From contig NZ_FNFE01000004.1 of NCBI RefSeq assembly GCF_900100335.1, positions 1-64,000 on the forward strand: a stretch of 64,000 bases of DNA. Reading direction: 5' to 3'. Each line of letters starts with the position of its first letter. Position 1 is the first letter of the stretch. The translations under genes and the position numbers were made by a program. Origin of the DNA: Natronorubrum texcoconense. Lineage in GTDB: Archaea; Halobacteriota; Halobacteria; Halobacteriales; Natrialbaceae. The notes under the pieces were generated by a model, which saw only the letters and a list, made by a program, of their open reading frames with translations, was not told the DNA's origin and did not search any database. Below, piece after piece: positions 1 to 8,209 of this stretch.

Positions 1-273
1 GTCGATGAGACGGTAGGCGAGACGGTCGAGAAAACGGTCGAAGAGACGGTGGGTGAAACAGTCGAGGAGACGGTGAGCGAAACCGTCGATGAGACAGTCG
101 AAGAAACGGTTGAGAAAACGGTCGAAGAGACCATTAACGAGCAACTCGCCGAGATGCAAGAACAGGTCAAATCCGTCGAAGAGCGCGTCGACCGCCGGCC
201 TCGAGAGGACGAAGTCGAGGAACTGGTCGAAAAATCGACCGCCGAGAAGGAGACGGACGAGGCTGAGGACTGA
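1..273 (+). CDS. C-terminal end of a Thr/Val/Glu tetrapeptide-repeat coiled-coil protein (partial)
   Basis: The reading frame is open from the first base, so the gene begins left of the window; 90 residues are visible. About 44 residues consist of a tetrapeptide repeat of the form x-E/K-T-V (DETV, GETV, EKTV, EETV, SETV), roughly eleven units, encoded by a 12-base degenerate repeat. The tail is charged (Gln/Glu/Lys/Arg, ending in an acidic stretch) and reads as a helical coiled coil. A GTG at 49 could be taken as a start, but the repeat continues upstream of it, so I treat the gene as truncated by the window edge. Function unknown; a structural or surface-associated helical rod is one possibility. 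The family was not recognised. Confidence 0.75.
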   Translation, partial: VDETVGETVEKTVEETVGETVEETVSETVDETVEETVEKTVEETINEQLAEMQEQVKSVEERVDRRPREDEVEELVEKSTAEKETDEAED

Positions 274-364
274 GACGGTTTGCTGTATCGATCTCTCGGT
301 ACAATCGCAGGACGGTCACGGTTGTATCGAACTGACGTACAGCGGTCCGTATGAGCCGACCTGA

Positions 365-790
365 TTACCGAACGACCGTCACCGGAACCGGCGACCGACG
401 GACGACCTTTTCGGCGACGTTTCCGACAAAGAGTCGTTCTGCCACTGTTCCCCCGTGGCTGCCGATAATGACCGTCTCGTAATCGTCGGCTCGATTGATG
501 ATCGCTCGGACGGGATGGCCCAACTGGATGTCCGTCTCGAGCGTGGCGTCGCCGTCGGCCGCGTCGACGATCTCGCGTGCGCGCTCGAACACGGGTTCCG
601 CGTGTTCCGCTGCGTCGACCTCGAGATCGTCGGCGAGCGAGAGGGCCGTGGCCTCCCCCCACATCGGCGACGGACCGCCGACGACGTGTAACACGGTTAT
701 TTCGGCGTTGGGATGGGCGCGAAGGGCGTACTCGAGTGCGTGTTCGCTCATCTCGGAGCCGTCCATCGGGACGAGGACGCGGGAAATCAT
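365..790 (-). CDS. UspA-family universal stress protein
   Basis: A 141-residue single-domain UspA protein, the usual length. It opens with the beta-strand and loop RVLVPMDGS and ends with the nucleotide-binding signature GSHGG followed by GNVAEKVVRRSPVPVTVVR, the classic G-2x-G-9x-G(S/T/N) ATP-binding loop. ATP-binding type Usp proteins are cytoplasmic and often act as small regulatory partners of membrane transporters. I chose the ATG at 790 over an in-frame TTG two codons upstream. The next gene on the same strand is a PiT phosphate permease, only 43 bases upstream, so a shared transcript in which Usp modulates the transporter is plausible but inferred. Confidence 0.9.
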   Translation of the reverse strand: MISRVLVPMDGSEMSEHALEYALRAHPNAEITVLHVVGGPSPMWGEATALSLADDLEVDAAEHAEPVFERAREIVDAADGDATLETDIQLGHPVRAIINRADDYETVIIGSHGGTVAERLFVGNVAEKVVRRSPVPVTVVR

Positions 791-833
791 ACGCAAACTA
801 CGATAGCGAGGTGAATAAACGCAGTGGACTGGC

Positions 834-2000
834 TCAGTTGACGAACGGAACGAGCGTGAAGAAGCCGTAGGCCAACAGGGTCGACATCGACGGGCCGATG
901 ATCCACATCGAGACGTACTTCATCACCGCTCGCGGATTGAACAGGTCGCCCGCGTCCAGCGCCGCTTCGGATTCTTCCTCACCGATCTGCGTCACGGGCG
1001 CGTCCGGCTCCGCCGCCAGTGCGCCCATCGCAATCTCAGTGTCAGTGTCTCCGCGCATGACCTCTCGAGCCGTGACGGGACGGGTCGCACGTCCCCAGCC
1101 GAGGCCGACGATGGTCATCACCGACCCCATCACGAGACTGATCGGAATGCCGATCCACGAGAGGGCGGTCGTGATCGTCGACGCGGTGGTCATGACGATG
1201 AGCGCCGCGAGCAACGGGATGTCGCTGAGTTCGCTGCCGACCGATTCCATCGTCCGGCGAGCGATGGTGAAGCCGCCGAGTCCGATCGCGACCGTCGCGA
1301 TGATAATCGCTGCGTTGGGCTCGAGCGCGCCGCTGCTTACGAGCGGGGCGACGGCGTTGGGGACGTTGCTCGCACCGGCGCTGAAGGCCATGTAACAGCC
1401 GATGATGAGCACGACGATCGTGCCGCCGAGTTCCTGGAGGGTCGTGTTCGGTCCGAGTGCCGGTTTCGGAACCGAACCGCTGCGATCGAGGGCGAGCAAC
1501 GATCCCTCGGACGATTTGATCTCGAACCGGCGATTGAGTTCCGGATAGAGATAGCGACCGATCGTGGCACCGATCCAGAACCCGATAATCGGCGTGACGA
1601 CCCACCACGAGACGATCCAGCCGATCGTCTCGAAGTTGGTCGTTCCGGTCGCCAGCCCGAGTCCGACGATCGCCCCGACGGTCGTCATCGATGTCGGGAC
1701 GGGGACACCGAAGACGTTCGCGACGAGGATTCCCAGACCGATGAAAAAGAGCACGGCGACACCGGCCGCGAGCGAGATTTCGATTGTGATGATGTCGCCC
1801 GAGAGCGTGTCCATTACGTTCCGGCCGACGGTCCAGCCGCCGAGGAAGACGAACATCGTCATCAGGGCGGCCGCCGTGGTCTTTTTTATGATTCCCGCAC
1901 CCACAGCGGGTCCCCACGCGATCCCGGTCGAGGAACCGCCGATGTTGAACCCGACGAAGATCGAGGCGACGATACCGACCAACAGCACGGTTTCGACCAT
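834..2000 (-). CDS. PiT-family inorganic phosphate transporter
   Basis: A 388-residue integral membrane protein with about ten hydrophobic segments arranged as the two inverted PiT halves. The first half carries GGSSTGIAWGPAVGAG and the second GASNVPNAVAPLVSSGAL, which matches the duplicated PiT signature (normally GANDVANA), with the canonical Asp replaced by Ser in both halves. A hydrophilic loop of roughly 50 residues, rich in acidic residues, lies before the last membrane segments. PiT proteins import phosphate, usually as a metal-phosphate complex, with a cation. ATG at 2000 is the start. Neighbours are a Usp protein downstream and an SLC13-type permease upstream, suggesting an anion-transport cluster. 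Substrate is inferred from family. Confidence 0.88.
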   Translation of the reverse strand: MVETVLLVGIVASIFVGFNIGGSSTGIAWGPAVGAGIIKKTTAAALMTMFVFLGGWTVGRNVMDTLSGDIITIEISLAAGVAVLFFIGLGILVANVFGVPVPTSMTTVGAIVGLGLATGTTNFETIGWIVSWWVVTPIIGFWIGATIGRYLYPELNRRFEIKSSEGSLLALDRSGSVPKPALGPNTTLQELGGTIVVLIIGCYMAFSAGASNVPNAVAPLVSSGALEPNAAIIIATVAIGLGGFTIARRTMESVGSELSDIPLLAALIVMTTASTITTALSWIGIPISLVMGSVMTIVGLGWGRATRPVTAREVMRGDTDTEIAMGALAAEPDAPVTQIGEEESEAALDAGDLFNPRAVMKYVSMWIIGPSMSTLLAYGFFTLVPFVN

Positions 2001-2053
2001 CGGTTGATAGTACAGGCATATTGGTAAAAGAAGTACTGGAACGTCTAACGACG

Positions 2054-2065
2054 TTGTTCGAACAA
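2054..2065. promoter_or_regulatory. 12-base perfect palindrome upstream of the PiT gene
   Basis: The sequence TTGTTCGAACAA is its own reverse complement. It sits 54 bases upstream of the PiT start codon and beside the AT-rich stretch AATATTAAAT. A TATA-like TTTTACC lies nearer the gene on the minus strand, around 2021-2032. The palindrome is therefore in operator position for the phosphate permease. No regulator is known to me for this word. Confidence 0.4.
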
Positions 2066-2141
2066 TATTAAATCTGGATGATATCTTTGCTCGTTTCGTT
2101 TGCCACCCTGTCCGTTCAAGACGGCCATCACGTCGAATCGA

Positions 2142-3998
2142 TCACACGCCCCAGAAGAACGCGATTCCGAGCACGGTGACGACTGATAGAATCAACTGCA
2201 GCGGCGCGCCGACGCGGAAGTAGTCGCTGAACCTGTACCCGCCGGGGCCGTAGACGAACAGGTTGGTCTGGTAGCCGATCGGTCCCAGAAACGCGGTACT
2301 CGCCGCGAACATCACCGCGAAGACGAACGCGAGCGGGTTCGCGCCGATTCCGGCCGCTGCGGCCGCGGCGACCGGGATCAGGAGGACGACGCTGGCGTTG
2401 TTGCTGATGACCTCCGTGATCAACCCCGTGAGGATGTAGAACAGCCAGAGGACGACGAGCGTCGGCATGAATCCGGCAGACTGGACGACCAGGAAGGCGA
2501 GATACGCGGCCCCACCGCTCTGCTCTAAGGCGATCCCCAGCGGGATCACGCCCGCCAACAGGAAGATGATGTCCCACTCGACGGCGTCGTACAGTTCGTT
2601 CGGCTCGAGGACGCCCGTGACGATCATCGCGACGACGCCCGCCAGCGCCGAAATCAGGATCGGGTAGATCTCGAGGGCGGCGACCGCGACGACGCCGATC
2701 ATGATCGCGACGGCGATCGGCACCTTGTCGGCCCGGTACTCGGGTCGGGGCGGTTCGCGAGCGACGATCACGTCGTTGCGTCGAGCGAGCCGGTCGAGGG
2801 TGTCCGGCGGGGCCTGGACGAGCAACGTGTCGCCGACGTCGAGTCGCCGCCCCACGAGGCGCTCGCCGACGAGCGAGCCGTGACGCCGGAGTCCGAGGAC
2901 GGCCGCGCCGAACTCCCGGCGGAAGGATTCGGGCTCGAGCCGTTCGCCGACCAGCCGCGAGTCGAGCGAGACGACCAGTTCCGTGACGATCCCCTCACCG
3001 TCATCGTCCGAAATCTCCGGGGTAGACTGGGGGTTGCCGACGAGTTCGACGCCCACGATGTCCTCGAGCATCGTGATCGCGTCGCGATCGGTGCGAACGA
3101 CGAGGATATCCCCCTCTCGCAAGCGGCTGTCTCGGCGAGGAGCGATCGAACGAGTCCCCTCTCGGACGACCTGCACGACGTCGATTTCGGGGCCGAATCC
3201 TTCGGTGGCGTCGTCGACCGTTGCGCCGGCGATCGGCGAGCCGGGAACCACGGCGACGTCGACGACGTAATCGCCCACGTCGTACTCCTCGAGGTAGTCC
3301 GCTCGCGGCGGGACCCGTTCGGGAATGAGGTAGTGGCCGACGAAGATGAGGTACAGCGCGCCGACGACGACGACGATCGCGCCCAACTGCGTGAACTCGA
3401 ACATCGAGAACCCGTGGAGTTCTGGGTAGTCGTCGCCGAGGCGGGCGCTGATGTCGCTCGCGAGGATGTTCGTCGAGGTGCCGATGAGGGTGAGCATCCC
3501 GCCGACCTGCGACGCATAAGAGAGCGGAATGAGCAGCTTCGACGGCGACGTGTTCCCCCGGTTCGCGACGTCGGTGACGACCGGGACCAGCAGCGCGACG
3601 ACGGGCGTGTTGTTCAGAAAACCGGAGACGGGACTGGTCGCGAGCACCGTTGCAAACAACTGTTTCCGGAGGCTGTCGCCCGCGAACGACGCCATCCGTC
3701 GTCCTAACTCCTGTACGAGTCCCGTGCGGGCGATCCCGCCGCTGAGGATGAGCATCGCGAGCACCGTGATGGTCGCGTCGTTCGCGAACCCGGAGATGCC
3801 CGTACTCGGATCGATCCCCGTCCACGGCTCTAAGACGACGAGAACCACGATAAGCAGGATCGCGGTTACGTCGATCGGCAGCCGCTCGGTGACGAAGAGG
3901 ACGAGCGCCAGCCCGACGACGCCGAAGACGACGAGCATGTCCGTCGTCAGTTCGGGACGAGTGACGGGCTCTTGTGCGAGCGCGACGAATGCCGACAT
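2142..3998 (-). CDS. SLC13/DASS-type anion permease with two RCK_C (TrkA-C) domains
   Basis: A 618-residue protein: a hydrophobic N-terminal half (about residues 15-220), a central soluble region with two successive TrkA-C-like domains (about 225-300 and 320-400), and a hydrophobic C-terminal half. This arrangement is the ArsB/CitT-like, SLC13-with-RCK_C family of sodium-coupled anion symporters, used for sulfate, phosphate or dicarboxylates. The motif GFLNNTPVVALLVP in the first half and ISNNASVVLLIPVA in the second are the duplicated substrate-loop signatures (xNNTP/xNNAS). I chose the ATG at 3998; an in-frame GTG lies six codons upstream. The substrate cannot be read from sequence, though a PiT permease follows on the same strand. 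Confidence 0.88.
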   Translation of the reverse strand: MSAFVALAQEPVTRPELTTDMLVVFGVVGLALVLFVTERLPIDVTAILLIVVLVVLEPWTGIDPSTGISGFANDATITVLAMLILSGGIARTGLVQELGRRMASFAGDSLRKQLFATVLATSPVSGFLNNTPVVALLVPVVTDVANRGNTSPSKLLIPLSYASQVGGMLTLIGTSTNILASDISARLGDDYPELHGFSMFEFTQLGAIVVVVGALYLIFVGHYLIPERVPPRADYLEEYDVGDYVVDVAVVPGSPIAGATVDDATEGFGPEIDVVQVVREGTRSIAPRRDSRLREGDILVVRTDRDAITMLEDIVGVELVGNPQSTPEISDDDGEGIVTELVVSLDSRLVGERLEPESFRREFGAAVLGLRRHGSLVGERLVGRRLDVGDTLLVQAPPDTLDRLARRNDVIVAREPPRPEYRADKVPIAVAIMIGVVAVAALEIYPILISALAGVVAMIVTGVLEPNELYDAVEWDIIFLLAGVIPLGIALEQSGGAAYLAFLVVQSAGFMPTLVVLWLFYILTGLITEVISNNASVVLLIPVAAAAAAGIGANPLAFVFAVMFAASTAFLGPIGYQTNLFVYGPGGYRFSDYFRVGAPLQLILSVVTVLGIAFFWGV

Positions 3999-4160
3999 TC
4001 GGGTATGACGACCCACACCGGCTCGCCACGTAACGTCTCCCCACAGCGATCGAACTGTAACGAGTTCGAACCCGTTTGCAGCGCCGTCTCAGGGGAGCGG
4101 AACGTTCGACAACGCGTCCCGAGCGGGCGGAGCCGACTCGAGTCCGACACGAAGTCGGTG

Positions 4161-4170
4161 GCTTTAGGCG
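4161..4170 (+). promoter_or_regulatory. Likely TATA element of hisA
   Basis: GCTTTAGGCG lies 23-32 bases before the hisA ATG. That is the spacing expected for a leaderless haloarchaeal transcript, and it supports the ATG at 4193 over upstream in-frame starts. Confidence 0.45.
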
Positions 4171-4192
4171 CGCGCCTCGCTTGCGACCCGCT

Positions 4193-4927
4193 ATGAGCGC
4201 CTTTCCCACGTTCGAAGTGATTCCCGCCGTCGATCTGCAGGACGGCGACGTCGTCCAGCTCGTCCAGGGCGAGCGTGGCACCGAGAAGACCTACGGCGAC
4301 CCCGTCGAGGCCGCCGAGCGCTGGATCGACGCCGGTGCGGAGTCGTTACACCTCGTCGACTTAGACGGCGCGTTCGAGGGCGAGCGCAAGAACGGCGACG
4401 CGATCGACGCGCTGCTCGAGACCGTCGACGTCCCCACGCAACTGGGCGGCGGGATTCGAACCGCCGCGGACGCGATCGAACTGCTCGAGCGCGGCGTCGA
4501 CCGCGTCATCCTCGGGACGGCGGCGGTCGAAGACCCGGATATCGTCGCCGAAATTAGCGACGAACACCCCGACAGCGTGGTCGTCAGCCTCGACGCGAAA
4601 GACGGCGAGGTCGTCGTCGAGGGCTGGACCGAGGGGGCCGGGATTTCGCCGGTCGAAGCCGCCGAGCGGTACGAGGAACTGGGGGCTGCGGCGATTCTAT
4701 TTACGAACGTCGACGTGGAGGGTCGACTCGAGGGCGTCGCGACCGACCCGGTTCGAGAACTGGTCGAGGCGACCGAGATCCCGGTCGTCGCCAGCGGCGG
4801 TGTGGCGACGCTCGAGGACGTGCGAGAACTCGAGGCGGCTGGGGCTGCGGCTGTGGTGGTCGGGAGCGCGCTGTACGAGGGGAACTTCTCGCTCGAGGAG
4901 GCGCAGAACGCGGTCGACGGAAGTTGA
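4193..4927 (+). CDS. hisA: Phosphoribosylformimino-AICAR ribotide isomerase
   Basis: A 244-residue (beta/alpha)8-barrel of the HisA/HisF family, normal length. It catalyses the Amadori rearrangement of ProFAR to PRFAR, the fourth step of histidine synthesis, in the cytoplasm. Seen in the sequence: the N-terminal catalytic Asp in IPAVDLQDGDVVQLVQGE, the half-barrel phosphate loop LGGGIR with the second phosphate site ASGGVATLEDV, and the second catalytic Asp in VVSLDAKDGEV. The ATG is supported by a TATA element about 27 bases upstream. The gene stands alone rather than in a his operon; hisB and hisG lie elsewhere in this window. The next gene is convergent (TrkH). Confidence 0.95.
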   Translation: MSAFPTFEVIPAVDLQDGDVVQLVQGERGTEKTYGDPVEAAERWIDAGAESLHLVDLDGAFEGERKNGDAIDALLETVDVPTQLGGGIRTAADAIELLERGVDRVILGTAAVEDPDIVAEISDEHPDSVVVSLDAKDGEVVVEGWTEGAGISPVEAAERYEELGAAAILFTNVDVEGRLEGVATDPVRELVEATEIPVVASGGVATLEDVRELEAAGAAAVVVGSALYEGNFSLEEAQNAVDGS

Positions 4928-5288
4928 GGTTTGGAGTGGAGTCGGTATTTTGAGGCTGTTTCCGAGGAACTGAACGATGACTCGAGCGTGCTGCTCACAC
5001 TGGCGGCGATGATTTCCACGTCCTCCCCAGCCGATTCGCTCCTTTCAGTCGCTCATCCCTCGCACGCGTTCGAGCCGCAGTTCACTGACGTTCACTGCGA
5101 CTCAGCGCGCGCCATGTGGGCTCACCGGCCGGGAGCACGGCTCGAGCAACGCGAAGAGCCGTGGGACTCGGGGGAGGGCAGGCAACTATCTGCCGACCGC
5201 GAGCGACCAAAGGGAGCGAGCGGGCCGACGACTGATGTGAGCGAACGACTGAAAGGAGTGAGAGAACGGAGGGAGGAGTGCTTTTGAT
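4928..5288. other. Intergenic region with purine-rich repetitive words
   Basis: No convincing gene. Between about 5195 and 5280 the plus strand carries two variants of one word, GAGCGACCAAAGGGAGCGAG and GAGCGAACGACTGAAAGGAG, followed by GTGAGAGAACGGAGGGAGGAG. Related words of this type are scattered in intergenic space of many haloarchaeal genomes. A related word on the other strand (TTTCAGTCGCTCATCCC) lies near 5043. I see no start codon with a promoter and no protein-like composition. Confidence 0.5.
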
Positions 5289-5358
5289 CGAAATTTTATC
5301 GAGGGACATCGCGGTCGCGGTGCTTCGCGACCGCGACAGACCGCAGAATAAAATTTCG
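5289..5358. terminator. Nested bidirectional terminator-like hairpin between hisA and trkH
   Basis: A perfect 10-base stem, TCGCGGTCGC at 5309-5318 and GCGACCGCGA at 5327-5336, with an 8-base loop, is nested inside a second inverted repeat, CGAAATTTTAT at 5289-5299 and ATAAAATTTCG at 5348-5358. Read on either strand the structure ends in a T-rich run. It lies four bases after the stop codon of the convergent TrkH gene, so it could end transcription from both sides. Confidence 0.6.
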
Positions 5359-5361
5359 TTG

Positions 5362-6891
5362 TTACGACTTCCAAAACGCCGGCGTCAGCAACACGAGCAC
5401 CGGAATGATCTCGATGCGGCCGATCCACATCATGACGATCATCACGGTGCGGGTGGCGGTGGAGAAGCCGGCGTAGTTGTCCATCGGGCCGAACTGGCCG
5501 AACGCGGGGCCGATGTTGAGGAAGATCGAGGCCGAGGCGCCGATGGCCTCGAACTCGGTGACGGCCGTGCTGGCGCGGGCCGCGTCGACGACGACGAAGA
5601 CCGTGAGCAGGAAGAAGATGACGATGGCTAGCAGGACGTAGGCGTAGATGTCGCGGATCGTCTCCTCGTCGACGACGGTGTTTCCGAGCCGAAGCGGGCG
5701 CACTGCCTCCGGGTGAATCGACGTAAAGAGGTTGCGCCGGAACGCCTTGAGGGTCACCAGCCAGCGCAGGGATTTGATCGAACAGGTCGTCGAGCCGGCC
5801 ATCCCGCCGATGAACATGGAGAAGAACAGGAGGTAGGTCGCCCCGGCGGGCCACAGCCCGAAATCGGTCGAGGCGTAGCCCGTCGTCGTCACCAGCGAGA
5901 CCACGTTGAACAGCCCGTGTCTGACCGTCTGCTCGAGGGTGCCGTCGGTCGCGGGATCGATCCAGAGGATCGCCGCGATGAGCGCGCTCAGGCTCACCAG
6001 CACGCCGACGTAGAACCGGAACTCCTCGGACTGGAGGGGCTGACGAATGTCACCCTGCGTGATGTAGTAAAGCAGGACGAAGTTGGTCGCCCCGAGGATC
6101 ATGAACGGCATGACGGCCCACTGAACGATCGGCTCGAACGCGCCGACGCTCTCGGGCTCCGGGGAGAATCCGGCCGTCGCAACGCTGGTCAGCGCGTGGG
6201 AGACGGCGTTGAAGAGGTCCATGTTGGGTGCCGCGCCGAGCAGGTGGAGCGCGTAGAAGGTCCCCGCGGCGAGCGCCGTCAAGCCGACGTACAGCCCCCA
6301 GATGAGCCGTGCGGTTTCGTCGAGGTGCGGCCGGAGTTTTCGGACGTTTCTCGTCTGCGTCTCGGTCTCCATCAGCTGTGCCCCACCGACCATCAGGTTC
6401 GAGAGCAGACCGATGGCGACGATCAGGATCCCGAGGCCGCCGAGCCACTGGATCAGCTGTCGCCAGAGCAAGATTGCGCGGGACTGGTTTTCGAAATCCC
6501 AGCCGCTCATCACCGTCGCGCCGGTCGTGGTGAGCCCGCTCGTACTCTCGAAGGCGGCGTTGACGAGCCCGCCCACTGACGTCGAAAATGCGGATGCCGA
6601 GGGCGCGCCGAGACCGACGAGTGCGAAGGGGATCGAGCCGATGGCGGCGACGCCGAACCAGGTCAGCGCGACCATCAGGAACGCCTCGCGCTGTCCCAAA
6701 TCCCGGTCGTCGCTCAGCCGCTCGAGTGCGATGCCGACGACGACCGTTGCGACGATTGCAGCGACGAACGCCAGCGGGCCGTCGCCGTCGAACACCGCCA
6801 GTACGAGCGGGACGGCGAGCGGGACGGCGAGCCACTTCAGTACCGTCCCGGTGAGACTACAGCTCGAACGCCAGTCGACACGAATCCCCAT
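5362..6891 (-). CDS. trkH: TrkH-family potassium uptake protein
   Basis: A 509-residue membrane protein with eight or more transmembrane segments interrupted by four pore-loop motifs. Recognisable filter-like sequences are STSGLTTTGATVM, LTSVATAGFSPE, VSLVTTTGYASTDF and ASIFLNIGPAFGQFGP, each centred on the Gly that lines the K+ filter; SGMAG-like MAGSTTCSIKSLR is a further TrkH hallmark. TrkH forms the K+ translocating subunit and normally works with a TrkA/KtrA nucleotide-binding gating protein, but no trkA is adjacent here. Halophiles accumulate molar K+, so uptake systems are usually multicopy. The ATG at 6891 agrees with the family start. Confidence 0.93.
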   Translation of the reverse strand: MGIRVDWRSSCSLTGTVLKWLAVPLAVPLVLAVFDGDGPLAFVAAIVATVVVGIALERLSDDRDLGQREAFLMVALTWFGVAAIGSIPFALVGLGAPSASAFSTSVGGLVNAAFESTSGLTTTGATVMSGWDFENQSRAILLWRQLIQWLGGLGILIVAIGLLSNLMVGGAQLMETETQTRNVRKLRPHLDETARLIWGLYVGLTALAAGTFYALHLLGAAPNMDLFNAVSHALTSVATAGFSPEPESVGAFEPIVQWAVMPFMILGATNFVLLYYITQGDIRQPLQSEEFRFYVGVLVSLSALIAAILWIDPATDGTLEQTVRHGLFNVVSLVTTTGYASTDFGLWPAGATYLLFFSMFIGGMAGSTTCSIKSLRWLVTLKAFRRNLFTSIHPEAVRPLRLGNTVVDEETIRDIYAYVLLAIVIFFLLTVFVVVDAARASTAVTEFEAIGASASIFLNIGPAFGQFGPMDNYAGFSTATRTVMIVMMWIGRIEIIPVLVLLTPAFWKS

Positions 6892-7061
6892 CGAGTACTC
6901 GTCTCTGCGAACGGGAGGACATTAATCAGTTCGGAACGAGACAATGTGTCGTTACTGCTTGCGCGACCCGAGGACGATTCAGGAGGAGAGACGGTGCTCG
7001 AGGGTGGGATCGACGTACGGAATCGGAAGACAGTGTTGCGCTCGGGGACAGTATCGCGCGA

Positions 7062-7331
7062 TCACTGCTTGTAGCCGTGGCCGACGTAGAGCGCGAACAC
7101 GTTGACCGCGAGTAGCACCAGGAACGTGAGGGTGATCTGCGGATTGCCGAGTCCCTGTGCGACGAGGGGCAGGTGGACGAAGGGGAGGGCGATCGCGACC
7201 CAAAACGAGAGGAACTGGGCCGGTCCTTTGATCGATCGGAGGGGCGTTCGGTCGGGCTGGTCGTGTGATCGGTCCGGGTCAGGGCTGGAGGGACCGAGCG
7301 ATTCGTTCGAGAGCGGGGAGTGGTTAGACAT
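7062..7331 (-). CDS. Small two-helix membrane protein, unknown function
   Basis: An 89-residue protein with a Ser/Pro/Asp-rich polar head of about 35 residues followed by two hydrophobic helices (around residues 40-60 and 65-82) joined by GLGNPQ, ending in the short basic tail HGYKQ. Composition and the GC-rich third codon position fit a real haloarchaeal gene. It lies 170 bases upstream of trkH on the same strand, so cotranscription is possible. I do not recognise the family. Confidence 0.6.
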   Translation of the reverse strand: MSNHSPLSNESLGPSSPDPDRSHDQPDRTPLRSIKGPAQFLSFWVAIALPFVHLPLVAQGLGNPQITLTFLVLLAVNVFALYVGHGYKQ

Positions 7332-7441
7332 CGGTTCGAGTCACCGTCCTGTATGAACGACATTCAGCCAACACATCATATAATGGGTCGAACCTTGGCG
7401 TCGTTTCGGTCCGTTTCAGGGCGTTAGTGTGTTTGAAATGA

Positions 7442-7453
7442 CGTTTCGAAACG
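7442..7453. promoter_or_regulatory. Palindrome CGTTTCGAAACG in the hisB upstream region
   Basis: A perfect 12-base palindrome lies between the divergent small membrane protein gene and hisB. The same 10-base core GTTTCGAAAC is found again at 29327-29336, upstream of the copper ATPase. An AT-rich TATA-like GTTTTATAG follows at about 7473. Operator function is inferred from position and symmetry only. Confidence 0.35.
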
Positions 7454-7621
7454 CCACGAGGGACGATTAGACGTTTTATAGCCAATTTTGAGGCGGTGGT
7501 TCTATTTTGGCTGCTCGAACTGGTCACAATCCCCGAATCGGGCGCTGCACTCGAATGAGTTCGTTCGTACCGACAGGCCCCGAGCGCAATTTCCTTGTAC
7601 CGGCGGCGATATCGCAACGGT

Positions 7622-8209
7622 ATGAGCGAGCGAACGGCGACCGTTACCCGCGAGACCGCCGAGACGTCGATCGAGTGTGCGCTGTCGATCGACGGCAGCG
7701 GCGACGCCGATGTGGATACCGGAGTCGGCTTTTTCGACCACATGCTGACGTCGTTCGCCAAACACGGGCTGTTCGACCTCGAGATCGACTGCGACGGCGA
7801 CCTCGAGATCGACGACCACCACACGGTCGAGGACGTGGCGATCGTCCTCGGGGAGGCGTTCGACGAGGCGCTGGGCGATCGGTCGGGCATCGTTCGCTAC
7901 GCGGATCGGAAGGTCCCGCTGGACGAGGCCGTCGCCGGTGCGGTCGTCGACGTGAGCGGTCGCCCGCGATTTTACTTCGACGGGACGTTCTCGCAGGCGC
8001 AGATCGGGGAGTTCACGAGCGACATGGCTCGTCACTTCGTGGAGTCGCTGGCGATGAACGCCGGGCTCACCGTTCACTGCGAGGTCACCGGCGAGAACGC
8101 CCACCACGAGGTCGAGGCGCTGTTCAAAGCCCTGACGCGAGCGCTCGACGACGCGACGCGGGTCGACGAGCGACGAACGGGAACGCCGAGTACGAAGGGA
8201 ACCCTTTAG
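7622..8209 (+). CDS. hisB: Imidazoleglycerol-phosphate dehydratase
   Basis: A 195-residue monofunctional IGPD, the archaeal length, without the phosphatase domain found in enterobacterial HisB. It dehydrates imidazole glycerol phosphate to imidazole acetol phosphate. Both manganese-binding signatures are visible: [13 protein letters not shown] around residue 60-72 and [17 protein letters not shown] near 160-176, plus [14 protein letters not shown] near residue 36. The ATG was chosen because it starts the conserved N-terminal strand; an in-frame ATG nine codons upstream adds only basic residues. The stop codon overlaps by four bases the stop of the convergent gene downstream. Confidence 0.96.
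   Translation: MSERTATVTRETAETSIECALSIDGSGDADVDTGVGFFDHMLTSFAKHGLFDLEIDCDGDLEIDDHHTVEDVAIVLGEAFDEALGDRSGIVRYADRKVPLDEAVAGAVVDVSGRPRFYFDGTFSQAQIGEFTSDMARHFVESLAMNAGLTVHCEVTGENAHHEVEALFKALTRALDDATRVDERRTGTPSTKGTL

Noticed and set aside
4025-4192. Possible tRNA-like stretch (GTTCGAACCC) before hisA
   Set aside because: The T-arm-like word is not followed by a matching acceptor stem, and no D or anticodon arm could be folded. It is ordinary upstream DNA.
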